This document shows positions 8,130 through 15,616 of a stretch of DNA of 64,000 nucleotides, piece by piece. The notes below the pieces were generated by a model. The model ran no database searches. It had not been told where the DNA came from and saw only the letters and a program-made list of their open reading frames with translations. The stretch comes from Alcanivorax sp. (GTDB lineage: Bacteria; Pseudomonadota; Gammaproteobacteria; Pseudomonadales; Alcanivoracaceae). The position numbers were made by a program, and so were the translations under genes. Where the stretch lies: the NCBI RefSeq assembly GCF_017794965.1, contig NZ_CP051240.1, positions 3,286,001-3,350,000 on the forward strand. Reading direction: 5' to 3'. Within the stretch, counting starts at the first letter, position 1; the number at the start of each line of letters is the position of its first letter.

Positions 8130-9647
8130 CTAGTTCAGGAACAGCCGGTACGCGGGGTTATCGCTTTCTTCCACCATGGGATAGGGCACTTTCCTGAGAT
8201 CAGCCAGTAACTGGCCGCCTTTGCCCTCTTCCACCTGGAAACCCACCAGCACCCGACCATAGGCGGCGCCGTGGTTGCGATAGTGGAACAGGCTGATATT
8301 CCACTTTCCGCCCAGCGACTGCAGGAAGGCCATCAAGGCACCGGGGCGCTCCGGGAATTGCACCCGAAACAGACGCTCATGCAGGTCCTGCCGGGAGGTA
8401 TGCCCCCCCACCAGATGGCGGATGTGAAGTTTGGCCATTTCATTGCCACTCATGTCCACCACGGGGTAGCCCTTGTCGGTCAGCTCCTGCATCAGGGCCT
8501 GCAATGCCTTGCCCCCGGGCTTGAGCTGAATCCCCACAAAGATGTTGGCCTGGCGGTCATCACTGTAGCGGTAGTTGAATTCGGTAATACCTCGGCGCCC
8601 CAGGGCCTGACAGAATGCCCGAAAGGCGCCCGGCTTCTCACTAATGGTGACACCCAGCAGAGCCTCACGCTGCTCGCCCAGCTCGGCACGTTCGGACACA
8701 TGGCGCAGGCGATCGAAATTCACATTGGCCCCACTCTGGATCGCCACCAGGGTCTGGTCTTTCACCCCATGCCTGGCCACCCAGTTTTTCATGCCCGCCA
8801 GGGCAAGCGCCCCCGCTGGCTCACAGATGGCGCGCGTGTCCTCGAAGGAGTCCTTGATGGCCGCACAGATTTCATCCGTGGTGGCGGTAATCACTTCATC
8901 CACATGGTCTTTGAGAATCTTGTAGGTTTCCTTGCCGATCTGCTTCACGGCCACGCCGTCAGCAAACAGACCCACTTCCTTCAGCGTTACCCGGCGCTTC
9001 TTCTCCATGGCCGCTTTCAGGCATGCCGCATCTTCCGGTTCCACAGCGATGATCTTCACGTCCGGGCGCACGTATTTCACATACGCCGCCACACCTGCCG
9101 CCAGACCACCCCCGCCCACCGGGATGAAGATCGCATCCAGATCACGACTCTGTTGGCGGAGGATTTCCATACCCACAGTGCCCTGCCCGGCGATCACATC
9201 CGGATCGTCATAGGGATGCACAAAAGTCAGGCCGCCTTCGGCTTCCAGCTTGCGGGCATGGGACAGGGCTTCATCAAAGCTGTCACCATGGAGCACTGCT
9301 TTACCACCGTGGTTTCGCACCGAGTTGACCTTGATGTCCGGTGTGGTCCGCGGCATCACGATGGTGGCTTTCACTCCCATGGAGGTGGCCGCCAGCGCCA
9401 TCCCCTGCGCGTGGTTGCCTGCCGAGGCACAGATGACCCCACGGTCCAGTTGTTCGCGGCTCAGCTGGCACAACTTGTTATAGGCACCACGCAGCTTGAA
9501 GGAAAACACTGGCTGCAGATCCTCACGCTTGAGCAAAACCCGGTTGCCAATTCGCTTGGAAATCAACGGCGCTGCATGAATGGGTGTTTCCACCGCCACG
9601 TCGTACACGCGGGATTGCAGTATCCGTTTGACGTATTTGTCCAGCAT
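8130..9647 (-). CDS. ilvA: Threonine ammonia-lyase, biosynthetic
   Basis: PLP enzyme that deaminates threonine to 2-oxobutanoate, the first step to isoleucine; 505 residues from the ATG at 9647. The catalytic domain shows the PLP-lysine motif SFKLRGAYNK, SAGNHAQG, and the phosphate loop VGGGGLAAG. After about residue 330 there are two ACT-like regulatory domains, as expected for the isoleucine-inhibited biosynthetic form. The upstream ATG at 9707 adds 20 atypical residues and is less likely. Divergent from rpiA, as in Pseudomonas. Confidence 0.95.
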   Translation of the reverse strand: MLDKYVKRILQSRVYDVAVETPIHAAPLISKRIGNRVLLKREDLQPVFSFKLRGAYNKLCQLSREQLDRGVICASAGNHAQGMALAATSMGVKATIVMPRTTPDIKVNSVRNHGGKAVLHGDSFDEALSHARKLEAEGGLTFVHPYDDPDVIAGQGTVGMEILRQQSRDLDAIFIPVGGGGLAAGVAAYVKYVRPDVKIIAVEPEDAACLKAAMEKKRRVTLKEVGLFADGVAVKQIGKETYKILKDHVDEVITATTDEICAAIKDSFEDTRAICEPAGALALAGMKNWVARHGVKDQTLVAIQSGANVNFDRLRHVSERAELGEQREALLGVTISEKPGAFRAFCQALGRRGITEFNYRYSDDRQANIFVGIQLKPGGKALQALMQELTDKGYPVVDMSGNEMAKLHIRHLVGGHTSRQDLHERLFRVQFPERPGALMAFLQSLGGKWNISLFHYRNHGAAYGRVLVGFQVEEGKGGQLLADLRKVPYPMVEESDNPAYRLFLN

Positions 9648-9724
9648 GAAAGTATCCGGGTTGGTCAGGCACAAGTATTGGAAGCACCATAGTCTAGGGC
9701 CTGACATGGGGAATTGCGATAGGC

Positions 9725-9830
9725 CGGGGTCGAGTCCGCGCCTCTGCTGGCCTATAATTGGCGCTTTACCGGGTTATCAGTAAAGCTGCGCTGGCCGGAC
9801 GTCTGACGTCGCAGGTCTGACGTCCGACCA
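9725..9830 (+). promoter_or_regulatory. rpiA upstream region: TATAAT box and short heptamer palindrome
   Basis: A perfect TATAAT lies at 9753-9758, about 145 bases before rpiA; its -35 is poor. Between it and rpiA (9796-9830), GACGTCT-like units repeat at 7-base spacing with inverted symmetry. Confidence 0.4.
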
Positions 9831-9903
9831 GGTTGTTGAGCCCCCGCACGTTCACGATGAGCACGACCACTCATCACACTCACCAGCATGACAGGACAGG
9901 CTC

Positions 9904-10557
9904 ATGGATCAGGATGCACTGAAGAAGCAGGTCGCCGAAGCGGCGCTGCGCTTTGTTCCCGAAGGCGAATACATTGGCGTGGGTACCGGCTCCACCGCCA
10001 ACTTCTTCATTGATGGTCTGGCCACCATGAAGGACCGCATCAAGGGCGCCGTGGCCAGCTCCGACGCCACCGCCGAGCGCCTCAAGGGCCATGGCATCCA
10101 GGTGGTCTCCCTGAACGACGTGGATCGCCTGCCGGTCTATGTGGACGGCGCCGATGAGGTGAACGCTCACCGGGAAATGATCAAGGGTGGCGGTGGCGCC
10201 CTCACCCGGGAAAAGATCGTGGCGGCGGTGGCTGGTCAGTTCATCTGTATCGTCGACGGCTCCAAGCAGGTCAAACGCCTGGGCACCTTCCCGTTGCCCG
10301 TGGAAGTGATTCCCATGGCCCGCTCCCATGTGGCCCGCAAACTGGTAGCCCTCGGCGGCCAGCCGCAATACCGTGACGGCTTTGTCACGGACAACGGCAA
10401 CATCATTCTCGACGTCCACAACCTGGACATCCTCAATCCCATCGAACTGGAAGAGAAAATCAACAACATCGTTGGGGTGGTGACCAACGGCCTGTTCGCC
10501 AAGCGCCCGGCCAATGTGGTGCTGGTAGGCGAGAATGGCAGCGTTAATCAGTATTAG
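9904..10557 (+). CDS. rpiA: Ribose-5-phosphate isomerase A
   Basis: Interconverts ribose 5-phosphate and ribulose 5-phosphate; 217 residues, typical length. Family motifs: GVGTGSTANFFIDGL (phosphate binding), YVDGADEV, and KGGGGALTREK with the catalytic lysine region. Starts after an ACAGG site and is divergent from ilvA. The stop codon at 10555-10557 is followed at once by seven heptamer-phased units and a strong terminator. Works with the tkt-epd-pgk-fba block downstream in pentose phosphate flux. Confidence 0.96.
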   Translation: MDQDALKKQVAEAALRFVPEGEYIGVGTGSTANFFIDGLATMKDRIKGAVASSDATAERLKGHGIQVVSLNDVDRLPVYVDGADEVNAHREMIKGGGGALTREKIVAAVAGQFICIVDGSKQVKRLGTFPLPVEVIPMARSHVARKLVALGGQPQYRDGFVTDNGNIILDVHNLDILNPIELEEKINNIVGVVTNGLFAKRPANVVLVGENGSVNQY

Positions 10558-10647
10558 GCGACGCTGCACGCACCACGCTTCATGCCTGACGCCTGACCCC
10601 TGACGCAAAAAGGCCCACCCGGTAACCCAGGCAGGCCTTTTTGCGTC
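10558..10647 (+). terminator. Heptamer tract fused to rho-independent terminator (rpiA)
   Basis: Directly after the rpiA stop, seven 7-bp units follow with a conserved C at their end (types TGCACGC, CTGACGC). The last unit merges into GACGCAAAAAGGCC...GGCCTTTTTGCGTC (10602-10647), a stem flanked by A and T runs that can work in both directions. The same tract-terminator fusion recurs at 15199-15328 and 61217-61293. Confidence 0.85.
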
Positions 10648-10669
10648 TCAAACGCTCACTATACCCCAC

Positions 10670-10853
10670 TGTAGGAGCCCAGCTTGCCTGGGCGATGCGA
10701 GCCCAAGCGAGGCAAGGATTCCAGAAACACATCTCGACGATCAAATCCCAAACCAATTTCCATGCGTCTTGTTTTGCCTTTCGAAACTCGGCACTCGCAA
10801 CTCGAACCTTTTCACCTCGCCTGGGCTCGGATCGCCTGCAGGCAGGCTCCTAC
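10670..10853. repeat. Inverted REP pair with TCGNAAC heptamers inside
   Basis: Forward palindrome TGTAGGAGCCCAGCTTG...GCGA at 10670-10695 and an inverted copy at about 10832-10853 flank AGGCAAGGATTCCAGAAAC and four heptamers of type TCGAAAC/TCGCAAC (10781-10808). The same mosaic is seen after META and hemolysin III genes. Confidence 0.8.
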
Positions 10854-10914
10854 GGCGGCTTCGTAGAAATGTAGAGCCCCGGGAACTATTCGGCCTTTCT
10901 TAATCCAATCGAGC

Positions 10915-10942
10915 ATAGCTCATAGCTCATAGCTCATAGCTT
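10915..10942. repeat. ATAGCTC heptamer array (4 units)
   Basis: Three perfect ATAGCTC units and one variant, ending exactly at the stop codon (10941-10943, minus strand) of the neighbouring secreted-protein gene. Preceded by a CCCCGGGAAC...TTCGG stem at about 10877-10895, as at 36555. Confidence 0.9.
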
Positions 10943-11222
10943 ACGGCTTTCGATTCATATCCCGGATCATGTCATCACGGCGTTGCTGGATTCGATCATG
11001 AAGGTCCTGTTGGCGGGCGTCGGATTGCTCTCGCAGTGCATCACGTTGATCCTGCCTTTGCTGTTGCTCACGAATACGCTGGTCTTCCCGCAACGCTTGC
11101 GCACGTTCAGCAGGATCAAGCGATGATGAAGAAGATGGCTCTGCCGCCATGGCAGACGACGTCATCAGTGTGGCCACCAACAGGGCGGCAACGCCACCCG
11201 CTACCTTTAGATTCTCTCTCAC
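10941..11222 (-). CDS. Small periplasmic Gln/Arg/Asp-rich coiled-coil protein
   Basis: I recognise no family. From the GTG at 11222, which has a GGGAGG ribosome site five bases upstream, the protein is about 93 residues; an ATG at 11249 gives 102 but has no such site. A signal peptide (VAGGVAALLVATLMTSSAMA, cleavage after AMA) is followed by a Ser run and a charged helix full of Q, R, D and E (REDQRIREQQQRQDQRDALRE). Probably an exported helical protein. Its stop codon is the first triplet of an ATAGCTC heptamer array. Confidence 0.65.
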   Translation of the reverse strand: MRENLKVAGGVAALLVATLMTSSAMAAEPSSSSSLDPAERAQALREDQRIREQQQRQDQRDALREQSDARQQDLHDRIQQRRDDMIRDMNRKP

Positions 11223-11892
11223 CACAGCCTCCCGGCCGATACCCGGCATCGCTTGCTGACACTCTTTCCCCCACTATGCCAGATTGATGTCATCAACACG
11301 TGAGGTTCAGCACGCCCTGTTTCCGGTCGTGTTTGCTTGACCACACGGGCCAGGCCGAGGGCATCGCCTGACAGACATAAAATTGTTCATCACGGAATTT
11401 TGTGAAAGGGGCTTGGCCAGGGTTGGCTGAAGGCGATTTCGATCTTGATGTGGGAACGTAGCGTAGCGAAGTAACGCACGGAGTGCGGCCCGAAGGGTGA
11501 GCGAAGCGAATAACTTGCTTGCAAGCGAATAGCCGTTTCCGCACCAACATTCGCCTGCAAGCAGGCTCCCACGAGACCGGCATCTTCGAGAGTCAAAATG
11601 CGGCGGTTAAGGCGCCTCTGAATAACTCCTTGCGTACTCAGAGGCTCCTTGAATCCTGCTCCCCTAAACAGAGAAACCCGCCGGCTTGCCAGCCTGGCGG
11701 GTTTCGGACTTCGCTAAATCAAATTGTGGGACAGCAGTGGCAACGTGCGGTTTTTTGGTACATCGCGGGTTAGCAGGAAAAGATCGTTTGCAAGCAAACG
11801 CCCACATCAAGATCGAAAATCGCCTTTCGAAAATCCTGGCCTCGCCCTGCTTCCCGCCATTCCGCGACGCACTTTTTTAGGTCTGCCAGAAA
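11223..11892. other. Repeat-rich gap: REP families and a terminator
   Basis: No convincing gene. 11452-11514 is a copy of the GGAACGTAGCGTAGCGAAG...AATAACTT repeat also found at 26404 and (inverted) 36468 and 61512. A REP with GCCTGCAAGCAGGCTCCCAC follows near 11551. AACCCGCCGGCTTGCC...GGCGGGTTT (about 11676-11703) forms a terminator-like stem. TGTGGGACAGCAGTGG (about 11726) matches the ends of the inverted-repeat element at 50739-51053. AAGGCGCCTCTGAATAACT (about 11611) recurs near 39890. Confidence 0.7.
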
Positions 11893-12405
11893 TCAATCCC
11901 AGAAGTTGTACCACGGCTTGGCTTTGGCATTGGCCTTGGCTTCCACTTCTGCTTCTTCTGCATCTACTCTGGCTTGAGCATCCATTTCCGCTTGAGAAGC
12001 TGTTTCGCTGGCGCGCTGTTTGGCATCGTCATGGCGCTGCTTGGCTGCGGCTTTGTTCTCTTCCATTTTTTCCATGGCGGCATCGCGCTTGCCGCGTGCT
12101 TCATCTTCCAGACGTTTGCCATGGCCTTTCACTTCTTCGCCATGCGCTTCGGCATCGTCCATCATTTCATCGTGCCGGGCCTTGGCGTCGCCCTTCATTT
12201 TTTTGTGCTTTTCCTGCATGGCCTTTTTCTGGGCCTTGGCATCTTCCCTGGCCGCATCACGCTTGGCTCGCACATCCTGCTCCGCCGCCTTGGCATCCGC
12301 TTCCGCATTGACCGCAGCATTGATGCCCGCATTCAGATCCGCCACCGCAACCTGACTCAGCATTGCAGCACCCGCAGTCATCGCCAGTATAATTTTCTTT
12401 TCCAT
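11893..12405 (-). CDS. Periplasmic Ala/Lys/Glu/Asp-rich helical protein
   Basis: 170 residues, unrecognised family. A clear signal peptide (MEKKIILAMTAGAAMLSQVAVA) precedes about 140 residues of highly charged Ala-rich helix (e.g. AAREDAKAQKKAMQEKHKKM), ending in KAKPWYNFWD. Composition suggests a long solvent-exposed helix or coiled coil in the periplasm. A GGGAGATAATC ribosome site region precedes the ATG. It lies beside another small exported charged protein (10941-11222), so the two may be functionally related; this is inference only. Confidence 0.7.
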   Translation of the reverse strand: MEKKIILAMTAGAAMLSQVAVADLNAGINAAVNAEADAKAAEQDVRAKRDAAREDAKAQKKAMQEKHKKMKGDAKARHDEMMDDAEAHGEEVKGHGKRLEDEARGKRDAAMEKMEENKAAAKQRHDDAKQRASETASQAEMDAQARVDAEEAEVEAKANAKAKPWYNFWD

Positions 12406-12527
12406 TGATTATCTCCCTGTTCCATGCCGAGGCATGAATATGATCTATTGGTTCGCGACACATACCCTGTGCCAAACCCGATCCCTGCTCAAGTAACAAA
12501 CCGTAAAATCGGAAAACCGGTCAATGA

Positions 12528-13478
12528 TCAGGCGAGATACTCATCAATAATCGCGAAAATTTTCTGTCGGAATTCCTCATGCTCATTGGCCAGTTGATGG
12601 CGTGCGCCGGGCAGGAGGTGAATACGCGGCTCACTGAATTTGCTTCGAATCACATCCAGGTTGTAGCGCCAGTCCACCGTTTCATCCAGGTCACCCTGAA
12701 TGACCACGGGAGAAACATGAATACGTGATGCTTTTTCAAAACCCGGCAGCCATTTTTTCAGCGCCCCCACCCAGACCGCTGACACCCGCCGTGACTGCAG
12801 CGGATCCTTGTTCTCGAGAAAATCGAGAAAGTCCGGGTCGTTGGAGTTGATACTGAATACCCGCTTGATGCTTTTCGTAAAGGGGCTGATCGCAGTGTGC
12901 AACCAGCGACCGGTATTCCATTTAAAGGGACGCACCAGTGGTGCCAACAGGATGACCTGCTCAAAGGGGTTGTCGTCTCCCTCTCCGCGGCTCGCCAGAT
13001 AATCCATCACGATGGCACCACCGGTACTCTGCGCGATCACATGCCAGGGGCGGGGGAAATGATTGGCTGCCAGACTCAGGCACTGCTCCAGCACGTTGCG
13101 GTAGGTGAGGAAATCTTCGATCACCGCCTGGGGACCGGAGCTGAGTCCGTGCCCGGGCAAGTCATACGCCAGGACCGCATAGCCCAGCTCCAGCACATGG
13201 CCAATCACGTGCCGGTACAGGCCCACATGATCAAAGTAACCATGGCAGACCAGCACGGTGCCGCGGGGGTTCTGTGGTCGCCACGCATGTACCGAGATCT
13301 GGTGGCCATCGGCCTCAAAATAGCCGAAACCATGCTCCAGACTGGGCAGCCGCTCAGCAAAGTTCAGTCCGTAGTAGGCAATGTACTGCTGGCTGGACGC
13401 CTCCAGAGGGTCAAAGGCTTCCCAGTTCAGGGGCTTCCAGTGCTGCTGGATATGGTCTCGGTCGAAAGGGTTTTCCAT
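12528..13478 (-). CDS. Alpha/beta hydrolase, monoacylglycerol-lipase-like
   Basis: 316 residues, no signal peptide. The hydrolase-4 (serine aminopeptidase) pattern is clear: VLVCHGYFDHVGLYR (oxyanion loop), YDLPGHGLSSG, a nucleophile elbow at Ser151 in VIAQSTGGAIVMDYL, the acid in GDLDETVDW and the histidine in GARHQLANE. The first elbow residue is Ala instead of Gly (A-Q-S-T-G). Closest in style to lysophospholipase/monoacylglycerol lipase proteins; the substrate is unknown. Divergent from a flavin reductase-like gene 135 bases away. Confidence 0.85.
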   Translation of the reverse strand: MENPFDRDHIQQHWKPLNWEAFDPLEASSQQYIAYYGLNFAERLPSLEHGFGYFEADGHQISVHAWRPQNPRGTVLVCHGYFDHVGLYRHVIGHVLELGYAVLAYDLPGHGLSSGPQAVIEDFLTYRNVLEQCLSLAANHFPRPWHVIAQSTGGAIVMDYLASRGEGDDNPFEQVILLAPLVRPFKWNTGRWLHTAISPFTKSIKRVFSINSNDPDFLDFLENKDPLQSRRVSAVWVGALKKWLPGFEKASRIHVSPVVIQGDLDETVDWRYNLDVIRSKFSEPRIHLLPGARHQLANEHEEFRQKIFAIIDEYLA

Positions 13479-13613
13479 GGCCTGGGCAACGTCTCCACGG
13501 TTTACTCACGGCGTCTGCTGATAATACGGACGATACCGCCTTCCCGAAAGGACAACACCGGCACCACATCAGCGCCGCTGGTCATTGGCATCCACCACCG
13601 CAGGCCCAACACC

Positions 13614-14249
13614 ATGCATTTCACCAGTCAGTCACTGGACGCCCTTCCCAAACGTACAAGGGTCAATCTGATTAATAGCCTGTCTGGCTTCAAGAGTGCC
13701 AACCTGGTGGGCACGCGTAGCCACGAGGGACAGGAGAACCTGAGTATCGTCAGCTCCTGCTTTCATCTGGGTGCAGACCCCGCGCTGATGGGCATGATCA
13801 TCCGCCCCCACTCGGTGGATCGCCACACCCTGGAGTACCTGCAGCAAACCGGATACTACACCCTCAACCATGTCCATCAGGGGATGATCGGCCCGGCTCA
13901 CCAGACCTCGGCCCGCTACCCCAGAGACGTCTCCGAATTCGAGGCCACCGGCCTGACCCCGCAGTATCATCAGAAGTTTCCCGCGCCCTTTGTGCAGGAA
14001 GCGCGGATACAACTGGGCATGAAGGTGGCAGATATCCAGGATATTGCGGTGAACGGCACCGTGCTGGTCATTGGCGCCATCGAACAAGTTCAGCTGCCTG
14101 AGGGCATCATGGCCGAGGATGGTTATGTAGATGTGGAAGAGGCGGGCACGGTGGCACTGTCCGGGCTGGACAGTTATCACCTCACCCACCGGGCAGGCCG
14201 CTGGCGTTATGCCAAACCGGATCAGCCCCCAACCCGATTCAGTGACTGA
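13614..14249 (+). CDS. Flavin reductase-like FMN-binding split-barrel protein
   Basis: 211 residues from the ATG at 13614. The opening (SLSGFKSANLVGTRSHEGQENLSIVSSCFHLGADPALMGMIIRP) is the FMN-binding split barrel of the flavin reductase/DIM6 family. The later half (DISEF-like SEFEATGLTP, VNGTVLVIGAIEQVQLPEG) also fits. It probably binds FMN and reduces it with NAD(P)H, but no partner oxygenase is adjacent. The ribosome site is weak. The end overlaps the convergent membrane-protein gene by 11 bases. Confidence 0.8.
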   Translation: MHFTSQSLDALPKRTRVNLINSLSGFKSANLVGTRSHEGQENLSIVSSCFHLGADPALMGMIIRPHSVDRHTLEYLQQTGYYTLNHVHQGMIGPAHQTSARYPRDVSEFEATGLTPQYHQKFPAPFVQEARIQLGMKVADIQDIAVNGTVLVIGAIEQVQLPEGIMAEDGYVDVEEAGTVALSGLDSYHLTHRAGRWRYAKPDQPPTRFSD

Positions 14250-14577
14250 ACAGGGGCTCTGGCATGGGCTGCTGCAGGGCCAGTAGCGCCCACCAGGCGG
14301 TCAGCGCCAGAATCGGCAGTGCCAGCACCAGCCCCCACCACACCAGCCGGTTGGCCCAGGGATTCAGCGCCCGGTAGCGCAATGCAAAACACTGCGATGC
14401 CGGCACCGGCAATAACAGGATAGCAAAGCCCCACAGCCACAGCTTCTGTCCGAAGGCAGTAATCATCAGGGTCAGCCAGCCCATCCACATCACCCCGATG
14501 CCCACTGCCGACACCATGGCCAGAGGAAGCGCAATCCATTGATGCTGGGTGTAGAACGCGAGAAAGGTATCAAGCAT
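14239..14577 (-). CDS. Inner membrane protein, three to four spans
   Basis: From the ATG at 14577 (MLDTFLAFY) the protein is about 112 residues. Hydrophobic segments: WIALPLAMVSAVGIGVMWMG, a Trp/Leu-rich span around LWLWGFAILLLPV, and LVWWGLVLALPILALTAWWAL. I recognise no named family. The C-terminus overlaps the flavin reductase-like gene on the other strand. Start at 14628 is possible but less likely. Confidence 0.65.
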   Translation of the reverse strand: MLDTFLAFYTQHQWIALPLAMVSAVGIGVMWMGWLTLMITAFGQKLWLWGFAILLLPVPASQCFALRYRALNPWANRLVWWGLVLALPILALTAWWALLALQQPMPEPLFSH

Positions 14578-14766
14578 GGGCTGTCCCGGATATTGGCAAG
14601 GTGTGCTGGCATTGTCCGCGCTGTTCACACCTGGTCAAGCCGGGAACGCCATTCTCTTGCGGTACATCAACGGATCGCGGGATGCCGGGAACCTTTCCTT
14701 GCCCCTCTTCTCTAACCGGACAGACACACATGCATCCACAACCGTGGTTGAAGACAAGGAACCGCC

Positions 14767-15198
14767 ATGAAATCCCTGCTGCCCCTCACCCTGCTGTTTA
14801 CCAGCCTGTTCCTGGTAACCGCCTGCAACACAGCCTCCGACAATGGTGACAACGCCATGGCCATGCCATCCTACGAGCAACTTGCCGGCGCCCCCTGGCA
14901 GGTACAGACCCTGAACAACAAACCGGTGGGCAATGCCACCGTCACCCTGGTATTCCCGGAAGCGGGCAAGGTGGCCGGCAAGGCGGCCTGCAACAACTTC
15001 ACCGGCAGCTACCAGGCTGACAACGGCCAATTCACCCTCCAGCCTGGCGCCATGACCCGCAAGGCCTGCATGCCCCCGCTGATGGAACTGGAGCAACAGT
15101 TTGTGACCGCGCTGAAAGGCGTGGATACCGCCGTACTGAATGATCTGGGCGAGCTGGTGCTGAGCGGTGAAGGGGTAGAGATCAAGGCGACGCGGTAG
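14767..15198 (+). CDS. META domain lipoprotein (HslJ-like)
   Basis: 143 residues. A lipoprotein signal peptide ends LFLVTAC (Cys20). The mature part is a META domain: APWQVQTLNNKPV, ACNNFTGSYQ, and AMTRKACMPPLMELEQQFVTAL. These domains occur in E. coli HslJ and other envelope proteins; the function is structural or stress-related and not enzymatic as far as known. AAGGAACCGCC before the ATG is a good ribosome site. Immediately after the stop comes the longest perfect GACGCCT array of the window, then a terminator. Confidence 0.85.
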   Translation: MKSLLPLTLLFTSLFLVTACNTASDNGDNAMAMPSYEQLAGAPWQVQTLNNKPVGNATVTLVFPEAGKVAGKAACNNFTGSYQADNGQFTLQPGAMTRKACMPPLMELEQQFVTALKGVDTAVLNDLGELVLSGEGVEIKATR

Positions 15199-15282
15199 CA
15201 CGCATGACGCCTGACGCCTGACGCCTGACGCCTGACGCCTGACGCCTGACGCCTGACGCCTGACGCCTGACGCCTGACGCCT
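15199..15282. repeat. GACGCCT heptamer array (11 perfect units plus one variant)
   Basis: CACGCAT follows the META stop codon directly, then eleven identical GACGCCT units (15206-15282). The final unit runs into the terminator's GACGC. There are no spacers, so it is not CRISPR. Copy number is likely variable between strains. Confidence 0.97.
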
Positions 15283-15328
15283 GACGCAAAAAGGCCCGCC
15301 CGGTCTCCCGGGCGGGCCTTTTTGCGTC
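15283..15328. terminator. Bidirectional terminator after META lipoprotein gene
   Basis: GACGCAAAAAGGCCCGCCC pairs with GGGCGGGCCTTTTTGCGTC; GC-rich stem with A-run and T-run on either side. Almost identical to the terminators at 10602 and 61249. Confidence 0.92.
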
Positions 15329-15352
15329 GGTAAAACATTCACTAGTGGCTGC

Positions 15353-15460
15353 TGTGGGAGCTTGCCTGCAAGCGATCCGAGCCTAAGCGAGGCAAGGATT
15401 GCAGAGACGCTAATGGTTTTCCTCGCTGTCGCTCGGATCGCTTGCAGGCAAGCTCCCACA
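15353..15460. repeat. REP pair forming a perfect 29-bp inverted repeat
   Basis: 15353-15381 (starting TGTGGGAGCTTGCCTGCAAG) is the exact reverse complement of 15432-15460. The 50-base centre holds GCGAGGCAAGGATTGCAGAG. Each half is itself a palindrome of the TGTRGGAGC family. Confidence 0.9.
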
Positions 15461-15507
15461 GCGGCGTTGCAGATCCCAAAGCGGCTTCGGATCGAGGTTT
15501 CGGTATC

Positions 15508-15551
15508 AACAAAAAAGGCCACACCCATATTCAGGCGTGGCCTTTTTGTTG
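15508..15551 (-). terminator. Terminator of the fba operon
   Basis: GGCCACACC pairs with GGCGTGGCC, flanked by A and T runs. It lies about 65 bases past the fba stop codon and is oriented for minus-strand transcripts, though the A-run allows both directions. Confidence 0.85.
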
Positions 15552-15616
15552 TCCGCCTGCAACCACCTCAACCGCGTTCTTGCATGTTGCGTGAAGCGTG
15601 GTGTGTGCAGCGTCTC

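Noticed and set aside
11293..11583. Small open frames in the 11.3-11.6 kb gap
   Set aside because: They read through REP-type repeats that occur elsewhere in other frames, so they are not genes.
15199..15282. Possible CRISPR array
   Set aside because: The repeats are 7 bp, directly adjacent and without spacers; no cas genes are near. The same holds for 36594-36682.
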